Part shown: one piece after another, positions 1 through 12,785 of the stretch
Layout: every line of letters begins with the position of its first letter
How positions within the stretch are numbered: position 1 is the stretch's first letter
NCBI GenBank assembly: GCA_900642245.1
Contig: CAAAJI010000047.1
Span: forward strand, 135,267-199,266
Direction of reading: 5' to 3'
Length of the DNA: 64,000 nt
From: Fragilaria radians
Taxonomy: Eukaryota > Bacillariophyta > Fragilariophyceae > Fragilariales > Fragilariaceae
The notes under the pieces: generated by a model
Databases searched by the model: none
Told to the model about the DNA's origin: nothing
The model's input: the letters and a program-made list of their open reading frames with translations, nothing else
Position numbers and translations under genes: made by a program

Positions 1-2545
1 GTGATCACATTCAGGTTTTCACCAATTGTACAATGAGTAAGTTTTCAGAACAAATCCTTCCAACTGTGTGTGAGAACCCCACCCCATTCCCTTTGTCACC
101 AAGTTGAAGAAGTTGGAGACTGAAGGAGTGGATTCTGAGAAGGTGGAGTCCATCAGATTTGAGTTTCTCGTTGACCCTTCCAGCCCTGCTACCCGATTTT
201 CCAAGGAGTTCTTCATCTTTAACGACGGAAGCCCAGAGGAGTATGTCAGGTGGTTGATGTAACCGTGATTTGGAGTTGTTCATGCGCTTGAAGGAGCCAT
301 CAGATAGGACTAAGATGCTACATACCATGTTAAAGGGACGGATCAGGAGTTGTTAGAACTAGTAATTAGAGCCCTAGGATTAGACTATATCTCTAGGCGC
401 GCCATTAGGATGCAAAAGTACTACATGAGGAGATGTCTCTTCATGGGACCCAACACAACGGTCCAACATTTTCTAGAAAGGCTCATTGACTTTAACCACT
501 ACCTACTGTTTTTCCCTGAGGAATGTCCTACTCCTCTCACTCAAGATGAAATCATTGAGATTCTTGATCAGGCCAAACCTCCAAATTGGCACAAAGCAAT
601 TGTGTCAGCCAACATTGAAATTTTGAAATGGATTACAAATGGGCAATTTCGTATTTCATTCGTTTGGAGAATCTAGACAAGATTTACCGCACGAATGGAC
701 CAGCTCCGACCGTAGCAGCAGATAATAACACTTCCTTTACCATAGTGTAGGTACAAGTAATGCTAGGAAGAAACAAAAGACCAAAATGTGGTGTCACTAT
801 TGTGACAAAAATAACCACAACACGGCCGATTGCAGAGAAATTGCAAAGGCCAAACATGGGTCAAATGCTCTTCCGGGAAAAAAGGCCTTATCCTTTCTTT
901 TTTAGGAGATCAACTCCCTTAAGAAACAATTAAAACCTGTTAAGGCTGAGAATCCCTAAAAGAGGAAGGCTGAGTCCCTCCTCTCAACTGAGATTAATTT
1001 AACTAATAGTAGTGATGAAATGGAGGCGTATTTTTATTTCCCCCTACTATCAGTAGACCTAGTATAAAACTAGTTGAAAATTCTCACCCAACTACTAAAT
1101 TAGTGGTGACCCTCAATGTCAATCATGAGGAACATGTGCTTAGAGCACTGACTGATGCCGGTGCTAGTAGCAGCATAATTCTTGAGGCTTATTCTTCCAA
1201 GGATATTATCAGACAAAACAAAGAGAATAAAACCACTTGGAGTACAATGAATGGTCAGTTTACAACTGATAATACTGGATTAGTAGGCTTTGTGCTTCCC
1301 AAATTCAATCTCAAGAAACAAATTACTTGGGAGTTTCATGTTGATTACCAATCAATGCCATCAGACACATATGGAATGATCATTGGCCGAGATCTTCTCG
1401 GAAAATTAGATATATTATACTTAATTTTAATGATAAAACTGATTCACGGGACACGGATACAATCCCAATGAAAGACAGAGGTTCAAGGAATTGTCAAAAG
1501 GCCATTGCTGGGATTTACCTGACTGCAAATGAATCTCAGAGTCTTATGGATGAGTTTTCTTGTTCCACCAAGATCCTAGATGCAGAATACAAACCTGCAA
1601 TTCTAGAAGAAGTCACCAAGGCTTGTGAAAGCCTCAATGAAGAGGAACAACACCAATTACTCCAAATACTCCAAAAATATGAACATCTATTTGATGGAAA
1701 AATATAAGAATTCAACATGGACCCTATCGGTCTACATTTGATAGACCCGGGATCTAAGCCAGTACATGCTTGGCCTTATACTGTTCCTAGATCAGTAGAG
1801 CAGCAGCTGCGCAAGGAAATTGCAAGATTAGTAGACATTGGAGTCCTTGAAGAAGATTATATTTCTCAATTGGCCTCTCCAACATTTGCAATTGCCAAGA
1901 AGAATGAAACTATAAGAGTTGCTTCTGATTTCAGAAAACTCAATTCATTCCTTCAACGTAACCCATTTTCATTACCAAAGATTGGAGACATGATCAGATC
2001 CATGGAAGGATTTACCTTTGCCACGGCTCTAGATTTGAACATGAGTTACTACCATATCAAATTGGATACAGATACCCAAAAGCTTTGTACAATCATATTT
2101 CCTTGGGAAAATATAAGTTCTAAACTTACCCATGAAATCAAAATTGCCTCTGACATTTTTCAAATTGTCATGTCAAAACTGACCCAAGATTTGGAATATG
2201 TCAAGGGCTATCTTGATGATTTGTTAATTCTAACAAATATCAATTTTGCAGACCACCTGACTAAGTTAGAGATGGTACTAGCAAGGCTCTCAACTGCTGA
2301 TATGAGAGTCAATGCATCCAAATCAAAGTTCTTTGCTGAACAGATTGAGTATCTGGGTTACTGGATTACCGGAAAAGGTATCCAACCAGAGTTTAATTAG
2401 GTGGAAGTCATACTTAAGATTAAGGCTCCATAAAGCATGAAAGAACTACGCCGATTTATTGACATAGTCAACTAACATCGCGACATGTGGTTTTGCAGGA
2501 GTGAGTTGCTAGCTCCTTTGACTAGTCTCACATCTAGCAATTTTA
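1..2545 (+). mobile_element. Decayed Ty3/gypsy LTR retrotransposon (gag, protease, RT)
   Basis: Broken gag-pol of a Metaviridae-type element that enters from the left edge. Gag-like sequence runs from about 100 to 760. A CCHC zinc knuckle (C-X2-C-X4-H-X4-C) lies at 792-833. A retroviral-type protease with the motif LTDAGAS is near 1147, with Ala where Ser or Thr is usual. Reverse transcriptase spans 1717-2398, with the polymerase motif YLDDLL near 2207. The connection to RNase H (a SMKELRRFI-like stretch and SELLAPLTSLT) trails off by about 2545. Stop codons at several places (for example 2398-2400) and a locally shifted stretch near 2100-2125 show it is dead. No integrase or LTR was recognised. 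The family assignment rests on RT and tether motifs and is firm; exact ends are not. Confidence 0.9.
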
Positions 2546-5500
2546 AATTTGAAACTGGTAGCTTGTGCGGTCACTCATTGCATGTCCATTCTATACAATA
2601 ATATGGACTATAATCAACATCCTGATTGATTTTTGCACTTCTCAAAATCCCTTGGTTGACCGTACAGAGTGGTCATGAGCTAGTAGCTTGTACGGATACT
2701 CATTGCATGTCCTTATAACATGGTTATGACCATATTTCGACCTCCAACCGAAAAATGCATTATTCTATGGGATAAGATAGATTATAATCAACATCCTGAT
2801 CGATGAAATTGGCCTATAACTGTTGAATGAAGGCTCTATCCTTAGGCTTAAGAATGATAACCATAGATGCTGAATGTATTTTCTGCTTAAAATATAACTC
2901 TAAATTACTATTTGTTGAACTTGGTAGTCCACAACTGAGCCTGAGTAGTTAAAGGAAGTACAGCTTCAGGTGAACTTTAGTTGGGAGAAGACAACCACAG
3001 CCTGAGTATTTAAGAAGTACAGCTGTAGTTGACCTTAAAGGTTGGTAGAAGAAATGAGTTACCTGTGATGCCAGAAGTACAGTCACAATTGAACTTGATA
3101 GCTTAAAGTCTCAGTAGACACTTCCAATGAAAGAAAATCAAAAATGGAGGTGAATCAGGAGGCAGAAAGAGAGGAAGTGGGAGATCAAACACAGACAATT
3201 GTTAACTCTGGGTCTGGACCAGATTACCAAATTTATATACCGCTTGGATGGGCCCCGTGGGTGAGGGTAACGTATAGCGGTCAAACTCAAAAAGGATTAT
3301 ACTGAAGAGAGTGAAGTTTCAGTCCTTGTGACCTACCAGCACAGATGAGTACCCCTTTAGATTCCAATTCCAGTTGCTTTACTTGCTTTAGTTCTAGTGT
3401 CAGCTCACCGGAGTTTTGTCCGACTTTGCGCTTGGTCTATGTTATTGCTCAGACATAAGCCTCCACTTGTGCACTATCCAGCGATTATAGTCTGCCTTGC
3501 AACAACTTCACTCAAAACATAAATCCACAAACGGAAAACCTTAAGATGTGGCTTTTAAGGACTTGTACGTGTCCCAGGCTAAAAAATAACCGTTTGTTAT
3601 CCCACCAGTGCCCACAAGGCCCAAGCTTGTGCTTTCATGAGGGATTTGAGGTTTACTCCTCCACTCTGCAACTACTCTCGTAGCCCTTCAACTTGGGATT
3701 TCTACAGTTTTCTTCTGCTTCTCAGCTGGGAGCGTCAAAGAGGAACGTGCGTTCAAAATTCTTGGTTTATGCTCAGAGAGGGAGAGCCAAATTTTTAGGA
3801 GTTTCTTGCTTCTCCCGTAACGCAATTTTTCAGGTAAGTTTTAGGAGTTTCTTGCTTCTCCCGCAGTGATGCATTTGGTTAAAAGCCAATTAAGCCTGGC
3901 GTGGGTCATATGAAATCTTTCCCGGCTTACTATTTTTCTGTAGCTATGTCGCTACAATTTTTTAGATTTTTCTTGTCTTGTTTTATAGAGTTGTCTGTTA
4001 GTTGATTGTTAGGACCTTTTTAGCAAAACAAACAAGCACAAGTGTTTTACCTTTGTAGTTACCTTTGTAGCTGAGGGAGTCTGGGTCATGATAAACTGGA
4101 AAGAAAAAATGGTTCTACGTTAAAATTAAGCTATAAAATATTATTTTGTGCAAATTGTGAGACTAATAAATTACTTTTCTAGAGCAAACCAATCTTTTCT
4201 TCGCGATCTTTCTATGGCTTGAATTACCGTTCCAAGACATCTTTCCAACCTGTAAGATGTGCCAAAGATATTCTAATATATACCTTTAGTTCTCAAACAT
4301 GGCAAAGATTTAATATCCAGTCAAAAGAAAAATGGCAATGAGAGATAAATCTAACGGAGAACTAGATGTAAAACATCAGTTAATAAAATTATTGATCAAA
4401 ATCAGGACTTGAACCCAAGGTGACTTTCATCAAGAAAATTACTTATCCAGTTCACTTACTACGGTTAAAGTTAAAGTGTTTAAATATTCATAATATCTTA
4501 CTATACACCTAGAACGTGTTCTGAGCATGTGAATATTAAGTGATTGTGACACATTTCTGGGAACGATTATAGAATGAAGGGAATAGTTTTTAGCCCAGAT
4601 TGAGGCCACTGGGATGAAACCAGGTCATCATTATAATCCGTCGATATAATAATCATATTTAAGAAGGAAAGAGAATTACATCATAGTTACACAATAATTT
4701 GCATTTTTAGGGAATATACTTTTTTCTTATAAGGTTGGTTAGAATCAACATAGTTGAATCATGAAATCATAATGAAGATTAAACAATCTCCGTTACCTGA
4801 AAGTCGGTACCGATACGTATATCAAGAAAATCCTTAAATGCAATTTCTACTTTCAATTTCTTGATACATTTTTGTGTTTTGCAATCATTAAAATAATGTA
4901 CCTGAAGTAATCAAACATTACAAGTTTGAAAAAATATCTTTGGTCTCGTCAAAATTAATTTTCCTTATCTAGACAAGTTACTTAACATCTTTCTCACATC
5001 GTTGATCAATGTATTACTACATATTCTGTTACTGACATGATACATGAAGCAATATCCAATTAGGCTTCAAGTATTTCAAAGCCTTGAACTGCTTGCCTAT
5101 ATATTTTAAGGTTTTAAGATTAATGTTACCAAGCATGCTTGGTTCAAAACGTCTGCGGCACTGAAATTGAAGGCACGAATTCCTTTTTGTTACCCTCTTT
5201 TTTGCATTTACAAGGCCTAAGGAAAACTTTCCTGCCACTTCCTTTCATTGTTCCAGAGAAGGAGGAGACAAGTGGAAGTATTCTTGTTTCTCCGGCCTGT
5301 CCAATCTATACTTCATTTTTGGGTTTCTCTCCATATTAATTCTCAATTTTATACATAAGTTTATCAGATAAGTTTAATCAGAAGAATACATCGGATCTCA
5401 CCTGCGGTGAATTTCGAAAAGGACAAGCATCCAAATACTTATAAAAATTGTAAACACGGCCAGGATATACCCTTTCTGACAAGAGAAAGGAATTTAGGTG

Positions 5501-7335
5501 ATTGACATTTGGAATGTGGATCAAGTAGAAAATGAAATACGTCATGCTGAGTTAAGTTTCCTTTGTTTTTTCTCCTTTGAACGTTAAAAGTTTACTACGT
5601 TGCTTAGGTAGTGGATTTCCACGATAGAGCAGTATGATGTTCCACGTGAAATTGCACATTATAAGTACACACCAGTAACTAAATACTGTACTCGAAGGGT
5701 TCCAAAAAAATCTGTGTGGTGGCAAATCAAGTTTGAATCATAATCAGTTTCACCTTAATAGTTTAAGGTCATGGTACGTATTTCTCATTCTTACTTGCCG
5801 TGGATTGCAAAACAATGAACTTGATGATGACAACTTAGATCTCGCGCTTGGACTGAATCCAATGGGATGAAAAAGATCACGGATATATTCCTTCACTTTG
5901 AGCTGAGAGTTCCGGGACGCAGTGCATCAGCTTTGCATGACGTAGAATTTACTTTTCCTTTCTCATAACTATGTTGTTGCTTTTGACCACTTAGATCCGA
6001 TCGTGGATCTGAATTTTCATAATTTACTAGCTTGGAAAAATAGGCAAAACGAGGAAGCGTTATGATGGCATTTCCTGTCATTTGAGTTGGTTATTTGATA
6101 GTTCTTCTCTGTTTCCGATTCTACCTCATGATGTGAAGTATGATCTTTATGCAATATCACATCGGCATCGTAGATGAATCTACATCCGATAAATAGTAGT
6201 CTAATAGAAAATAGGTGGAATGGGGACGAAAGGATGATATCCGACAAAAAAGATTTGTTCGAATATTTCTTCGAGAAAAAAACAGATAATGAACCCCATA
6301 ATTTACAGAATAAAGTGGCCCTAGGCCGCTGAAAATATGGAAATGTCGAATGCAGTAACTGCTAAATCTATGACATCCTTAATGTCGAATATATCACCAC
6401 CATTAAGGAATCTTAGAGAGAATAAATGGCTGAGTACTTCTACAATTTCTAAGCGTTGCTTGCAAAAGATGATCTGGCCTTAACATGATTTGTCTCCAAC
6501 CCTTTCCTAATTTGATTGGATGAAAAAAAGAGAAATCTTGCTGAATCCATTAAACTTTCTCGTTCTGTGTATTTTTGATTTGATTAGCTTATTGTACACC
6601 ATTAAACTAGCTGCTAGATTTCCAGTAATCTTCTTGAGTTTTACCTTATTGTTGACTTTATGTTGTTTTCCCCATACTGACCAATTATTCAATTTATTTT
6701 TTGATGGCAAAATTCGTCTCAGACTATTGACTGAAGATTTACGGACCATACAAATGGGCTGGCATCTTGATTAGAACCTGACTTTGGTATTGAATGTCTT
6801 ATTTTGATGCCCTTTAAAAGTTAAATGATCAATCCATCATTGCTGCGTCAATATCGGTTCGAGACCCCTGCAAAAGCTTTAATTTTTTCTTGATTTATGC
6901 CTTTCAATAATTTCAACTACGTTGGCTAGTTATATACATTAGCAATGTAGGCTAATCGATATTGCTTTAGGCATGCCCTCTAAAAATTCTCAAGCACTTA
7001 ATTCTCCTTTGCTATATATGGCCAGGACTTTTTAATTTGTAGAGTGAAGACTTCGAATTACACTAGCATATACCATTTTCAAATCAGGCAAACTATTGAA
7101 CCCCACAATAGAATGATCATATCTTATCCACGTAACCACTTGACATTGAGCAAATGCATGCATATACCTTTTGTATTAATTTGTTGACCATGCCGTGTTT
7201 ACTATAGGTGACATTTATAGCAAGTGTAATCATATATCTTTGTAGCAAATCCATTACATCAATTTCGGAAAGCTTAACAAGCGATTCATTGAAATAATAT
7301 TAATTCCATAGCCTAGCACAATAGTACATCTCTAT
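2546..7335. other. Gene-free interval with degenerate repeats
   Basis: No convincing gene in 4.8 kb. It holds two related blocks near 2556-2630 and 2676-2800, sharing CTCATTGCATGTCC and TATAATCAACATCCTGAT. Degenerate units of about 62 bp containing GAAGTACAG occur at 2930-3110, and a 25-bp unit is duplicated at 3795-3820 and 3839-3864. The first part probably contains leftover retroelement sequence, possibly LTR or leader of the element at the left edge, but I could not prove that. From about 4100 to 7300 I see only AT-rich sequence with short chance ORFs. Confidence 0.5.
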
Positions 7336-8196
7336 TTAGATCCTCAAGCGATTCAGCCTTTTCCTTTCCTGTATGGGAAGAGAGTTCCATTTAACCTGCA
7401 ATGCTACAATACGATCTTGCGTCCCAGGATGTGTACTTTCCCACGAAGTTTTCCCTGATCCTCCACTTGCATCCCAAAGCTTTTGTAACAATTTTTCAAC
7501 TGCCTTTGGGGAATAGATTCGCGAATGCAAAAGCATATCCCATGCCGCTGCGTCGGCTTCGTATTCATTTTTCCTTGAAAAGGATTGTGTTCCTAAGAAA
7601 GAAGCGCTCTTCAAGAGCAGCTTACCGACGGAATCAGAAAATGATTCTTGATGACTTCCACTATCTTGAAAGATTTTCTTGGACAAAAAACTCATCAATT
7701 TATCTTGTAGGATCCTAGCTTGAGAATGGCGGTGTAGAATATGACCCATTTCATGTGCTAACAATGCGGCCAACTCTGCATCACTTAGGCGTAGTCTATG
7801 TAGAAGAGAGTCTGTAACTCGTACGATCCCTCCAGGCAATGCAAATGCGTTCACAAAATCAGCTCGGATGACTCCGAAACTCCAGGGTAACGGCCTTGGG
7901 AGGCGAAGCTGACTCACCAGTTCACGTCCGATTCGATTAACGCTCCATTGATCCGTCACAGGAGAGTAATTCATGCTTCTCCATGCTTCTCTTCCAAGCT
8001 GGATATCTATTTCGATCGGAACAAAAACAAGGACTTGATCAATGATCCAGTCGCTTAGGGGAGTCAAGTGCCAGAGACTCAAGAATCCCAAGATTCCAGC
8101 AATTGCAATACTACGAGAGTTAGCTAACGAAAACCTCTGGTGTCGGTGTCTCCAACCTTGATAAGGATTCTGCCGTTGATTCCCTGCATAGAACAT
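7336..8196 (-). CDS. M48 family (Oma1/HtpX-like) zinc metallopeptidase
   Basis: Single-exon protein of 286 aa. The zinc-binding HExxH is HEMGH at residues 148-152. The likely third ligand is Glu211 in EYEAD, about 60 residues later, matching the ExxxD pattern of M48 peptidases. A hydrophobic segment at about residues 28-47 (AIAGILGFLSLW) could be a membrane anchor. The segment NAFALPGGIVRVTDSLL is typical of the COG0501/Oma1 branch. Family members degrade or clip membrane proteins, and Oma1 acts in the mitochondrial inner membrane; the compartment here is inferred only. The conserved C-terminal STHPGTQDRI is also present. The ATG at 8194-8196 is the first in frame. A shorter ORF on the opposite strand (7401-7718) is a shadow. 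Confidence 0.9.
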   Translation of the reverse strand: MFYAGNQRQNPYQGWRHRHQRFSLANSRSIAIAGILGFLSLWHLTPLSDWIIDQVLVFVPIEIDIQLGREAWRSMNYSPVTDQWSVNRIGRELVSQLRLPRPLPWSFGVIRADFVNAFALPGGIVRVTDSLLHRLRLSDAELAALLAHEMGHILHRHSQARILQDKLMSFLSKKIFQDSGSHQESFSDSVGKLLLKSASFLGTQSFSRKNEYEADAAAWDMLLHSRIYSPKAVEKLLQKLWDASGGSGKTSWESTHPGTQDRIVALQVKWNSLPIQERKRLNRLRI

Positions 8197-9083
8197 GATG
8201 TGCTTTCACTTGATTTCGTTGGTACGGGTCCCATGTTAGTATGCACTGATTACTATACTGGCTAGTTGAATCACAAGACAGTAATAGTATGATTTCCAAC
8301 CATTTTACGAAGCATTTAATGAACTGAGAACAAATGTGAGACGTAATGACAGCGAATGTCTGAGTTATGCATCACAGCAAGGGAAAATGTGCACTAATGT
8401 GAGAAGCATGCCTGTAGTAATAAAAGTGAGAGCATTGAAGGCATTCTTACAGCAGAAAAAGAGCCATGTGTGTGATGTCAGCTTACAACTGATTGCATAT
8501 ATGATAATCTCTAACTCTTCAGACTACATCCCAAGAAAATAACTACATTATTCTCCTAGCTTTGCTAGTCAAAAAATAAAAAGATATCTGAATATCTGCC
8601 ATCTGTCCTTACGTAGATATTCTTGACATCATCCTCATTGAACAAGAAAAGCGAAAATAGATGATCAACACTTAAGTCAATTTACATCAATTATGGGGGA
8701 AAATACCGTTTATTCTTGTGACCTATTCGGAGCCATTTTTATCATTCTATTGTCATGGGGACTCCGTACAAGGGTTGACAACACTTGATTTAAAGTGAAT
8801 TGGAAGCTTTGTGTCTGAGTAAATTTCTGGTTTCCAGTCTCAAGTGAATTATATTTTTTATGTCGAAACTGGATTAGTCATTTTGAGATATCATTGTCTA
8901 AGAATAGATCGTATCACTGGATATTTTGAGTTACCTTTGTCTAAGAATAAAGCCACATCAATGATGAGAGAGAATTTCGAAGAAAAAAGGATCTACAGCT
9001 ATTAAAACCGTACGGTGTATTTTAAGCTACTAAAGCTGCACTGAAACAAAAATTAGTTATTCCATCAATTAGAGAACAACGTG
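8197..9083. other. Intergenic, divergent promoter region
   Basis: About 890 bp between two divergently transcribed genes. I see no RNA gene, repeat or recognisable element. A 68-codon ORF at 8336-8542 lacks family features. Confidence 0.4.
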
Positions 9084-9566
9084 ATGCGTCGTCGAAAGCA
9101 GGTTAAGAAAGTAGACATTCCAAATGAACCCCTAGACGAAGATGAACAAGAAAACATCGTGTATACATTGGCGACTGAGGCATTGAAACAAATGACGGAA
9201 ACCCAAAGACTTTTTCTGATTATTTCATCAATCGCAGGTAGTCTAAGCATTTTGGTTGCAGCATCTTATTCCAACGGTCAGAAAGAGATGATCCAAGCGT
9301 TATTTTCATCAGTGATGTACTTTTCAGCTCCACTTATTCTAAACGAAGGAAAAATATCTCATTTCTTACCGCATACTATTGTAATGACAGCTTTGGCATC
9401 GTTGTTTTTTATATGGAGAGCGGAAATCGATACTTTACATGGTTATCTGTGTTTTGGGAATCTCATTATCGTTTCTGGAGCAGTATACTTAAAGGTAGAA
9501 AATAATTCTACGAAAAAAGCTATCATGGAACTTCGTGCCTCCAAATATCGATACAAAAGTCTATGA
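9084..9566 (+). CDS. Hypothetical four-TM membrane protein
   Basis: 160 aa counted from the ATG at 9084. The N-terminus is basic (RRRKQVKK) and then acidic (EPLDEDEQEN). Four hydrophobic segments follow: RLFLIISSIAGSLSILVAAS, ALFSSVMYFSAPLIL, TIVMTALASLFFIW and CFGNLIIVSGAVYL. The C-terminus is basic. I recognise no family. It lies 0.9 kb from the M48 peptidase and divergent to it. Codon use looks normal, and the frame stays open where the surroundings are AT-rich and stop-rich, so it is probably a real gene. An exon before 9084 cannot be excluded. Confidence 0.6.
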   Translation: MRRRKQVKKVDIPNEPLDEDEQENIVYTLATEALKQMTETQRLFLIISSIAGSLSILVAASYSNGQKEMIQALFSSVMYFSAPLILNEGKISHFLPHTIVMTALASLFFIWRAEIDTLHGYLCFGNLIIVSGAVYLKVENNSTKKAIMELRASKYRYKSL

Positions 9567-10869
9567 TTAGTTCCTTTATTCCATTTAAGTCAGTTTTTAT
9601 GTACCATGGATATTACCTGGTTACGAAAATAGGCATGTGTTTCAGGACATGCCCTAAGCTCTGAGCTTCGTACCTATTCGTAAGTTATGTGCATAATGCT
9701 GCTATCTTGCAATGCACTATGATCAATCCCTGATGCTAATTTGTCAATGCCCTATAAATTGTTACCGAAAAGGATTGTGTATTACAACTTTGGGGTTTAA
9801 GTAGAACGCTATACCTGCCTCAACACGGTCAACCTCAATTTGTTATTGTGCTTATGTCAATGCAGGTTTAAGTTTTGTTTATGTTTATTTATTCCAATGT
9901 TACAGGGTATCCGGAGACTTTTTTGTTATATTGTTCTTTGTATCCTTGTATGATTGATGAACCCAGACATTGAGTTTAGTCGTGGTTAATGCGATGTTAA
10001 AATTATTTCGGTGAACAATATTCCTGATTGCGTAGCTTTCATTGTCGACTAGGCTTATGGTTTTTTCACGCTTGGTCTTTATCGTTTCCCAATTCCTTGA
10101 AGTCATATCTTGATAAACATTAGAAATACTTCATCAGCTTTCGGTTAAAATTAATTGGGAACCGGGTTTTCTTTCAAATATTATTCATAGTTAACACGAA
10201 GATTACTCTGAAAGCATGGTGGTGAGATCTCAAGTATTCTTCAGAGAACAGGAAACTGAAAATGCGCCATTTGATTTTCCAACGAGTTTAACGTTACAAC
10301 TGTATCAAAACTTGAAAAATCCAAGATATCTAAGAAGGCCATGGAATCTAAACGACACAAGATCCCAATATCGAAATGAATATTCGAGTTAAAGTCTCTA
10401 AGAATTTTAAGTCACCCTTTTGTTACAAGCTTAGTATGTAAAACTTGGCATGATTTTAGTACACTACACAACTTGAGATTCAACATGATAAGAGTGTGAG
10501 CTATTAACCATCATTCGCAATTAACAGTACTTGTGTGTAAGACAACTTAAGGAGTATTTATTTCCAAAGGCAAATATTGATTTTGCCTCTGCTTCTATTT
10601 TCGTGTTAAATCGATTCATGTGTCACGAGACCTCATGATTCATGCTATATGTTTATCAAGTTTAAGCGTGTAACGTATATGAGTATTTCATTTGTTTCTC
10701 ACCTGAAGCTTCTGAATTTCAATGATTGCAGCTTTAAACTATCCTCAGGCTTGAAAGTTCCAATGATAGTCGTGAATAATTCCCGACAATTTAGTCAGAA
10801 ACAAAGTATTCCTCCCATTGTTTATGACTTCGTCATGAATGTCTTGAAGTTATGAATGACTTTACATGT
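9567..10869. other. Intergenic
   Basis: AT-rich, about 1.3 kb. Only chance ORFs of 68 codons or fewer. Nothing recognised. Confidence 0.4.
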
Positions 10870-12785
10870 CTAAATTGGTCGAATAGCTCTTGCAGTATGC
10901 GGAGAGGAACTTACATAGTCTCCCCAGATCGGTGAAGAAGACAAAGATTCTGCAATAGAAATATGACTCAATGATGATTCTGACTTGAGAAAGGATTCTG
11001 TTTTCGATGATAATGAGACTTCGGATTGGGCTTCAGGAAGTAAATCGTGGCGTGTTTCGATCCAACCTCCACCTCGTGATGGCGTAAACTTTAGCACTGT
11101 ATGCATTGGAATTTCGATGTTCATACACTCTTGAGGAGGAGTTTGCCGAAAATAGGCAATCAAAGCTTGTAAAACGCTTACATGGCTGACAATTAGAACA
11201 GGCGCAGTCTGTTGCTCTAAGTCAATAATTGGCGACTCCAACCTTCTGATCAAGTCTTTGTAAGATTCTCCTCCAGGGAAGCTGAACGAAAATAATAAGT
11301 TAGAGAAAAAAAGACTTGAGTATGCGATTGATGAACTTCTGTTCTACATACCGTGTTGAATATGGATCTCGAACTAGGCGATTATACCAATCCGGATCGA
11401 CTTCTTGAATTTCATCCAGTTCCATACCAGTAAAATCACCCTTGTCTAGGGGATTGAGATGAGGATTCATAGAGACTGGGAAACAACTGCGCTCCCACAT
11501 CAATGTATCGGCCGCTCGCGGCATAGTACTTGAAAGAAGAGTAAATGCAAACGGGAGCTCTTTCCCTTTGAGACCAACTTCTTCTTGATATGAAGACAAG
11601 CCGGTTACTGAAGTGCCAGTGTACAGAGAAGGATGACTCGCAATGGCTTGTTGCTTCTGCAGAAATTCAGAACCCTCTAGTGCAATGAAAGCTTCAAGGG
11701 CATCACGAAAGCGCACTCCATCAGATCCCAATTTCTCAGCTTTCCGAAGGTTGTTTATCGAATTCTCAGACATTGACCTAGTATGCCGCACCAAGGGATA
11801 GTCCTCTTCGTCAGTCTGAACACATCGAGGTGTTTTACCTGGACGACACAAAAAGACTGGCCGTGTTCCAACATTCCAAGCCATTATCGCGGGAACAATG
11901 ACCTTGGCCATTCGGCCGTAGATATGATTTACCATGAGCTTCGACGACAGATTAAAAATCTTTATGTAGGATTGGCTGTCGTCAGTTACAGTTTCATAAG
12001 CCTCTTCATATTTTGCCACACGTTTCTTTAGGTCTTCAAGTGCATCGACTTCTTCCATACCCACAAAGTCTGGACTTGTCCTGACTTTGACTAGATAATT
12101 TTGCCTAAGCAGCTCTTCATCATCACAGATGCTTTCAACGAAGACTACTCCTGTTGGCTTACCAGCTCGTTTGATAGGAGAAGTACTTTCTTCCAATATC
12201 CATGAACGTCGTTGATTTGTGGAGTTAGTGGCATCGAAAATTGCTATCCTATCTCTTCCAATGGAGGAACCTGGTTCATGTTGATCCAGCCATTTCAGCA
12301 TATCCCTCAAGGCAAGCTCAGCAGCTTGTTGCCTCAACGCCGAGGCTTCTTCGTTTTTCAGATCAAAAAAGTCGGCAGCGCAGTTAGTGGTATCACTGCT
12401 TACAGCTCTACGATATTTTCCCACGTTAAAGGTACGACATTGGTGACCACTCCAGGAGAGAAAGTTTTGCAGCTTGCGAGAAATGAATGACTTTCCACGC
12501 GCAGGAAGGCCAACAAGTACAATAATCAAGCGTTCATAGTTCCTGGTTAGATATCTTCGCTGTTTGTTCAACGTTTTACATGAAACAAGGTGTTGTGTAG
12601 TGGAATACGTGAAAGTTAGATAATGAAGTTCAATAAATTGCTTTACACAGATATCTTCCGAAGCCACTCTAAAAACGTACAGTCTCAAGCTTCTTTAGAG
12701 TTAGAGGAGTCTCAGCAGCGATCTCTTCACTTCCTTTAATGTAGTATGTGGAATTTGATTGTGAGATAATGCAATCTGGCGTCAT
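10870..12785 (-). CDS. PFKFB: 6-phosphofructo-2-kinase/fructose-2,6-bisphosphatase-like, phosphatase site degenerate
   Basis: Exons read as 12785-12681, 12559-11352 and 11281-10870 (introns 12560-12680, phase 0, and 11282-11351, phase 2), giving 574 aa. Joining the last two exons restores the conserved stretch TRFPGGESYKDL. The kinase domain follows RRYLTRNYERL and has the P-loop GLPARGKS (residues 52-59), DATNST, and SPDFVGMEEVDALEDLKKR. The histidine-phosphatase domain begins at VFLCRPGKT (about 270-278), where the family has LCRHGES: the catalytic phospho-His is Pro275 and Glu is Lys277. The second His (VSHVSV) and the end motif PMHTVLKFTP remain. It should make fructose-2,6-bisphosphate; hydrolysis is doubtful. 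The N-terminus is uncertain: the ATG at 12785 is the first usable one, but coding-like sequence continues upstream to about 12968, interrupted by a TAA. Confidence 0.88.

Noticed and set aside
6507..6774. Two overlapping ORFs, plus (hydrophobic) and minus (basic)
   Set aside because: Each is the complement of the other in AT-rich sequence; no motif in either.
11783..12490. Plus-strand ORFs over the PFKFB-like gene
   Set aside because: Antisense shadows of a strongly conserved minus-strand coding region.
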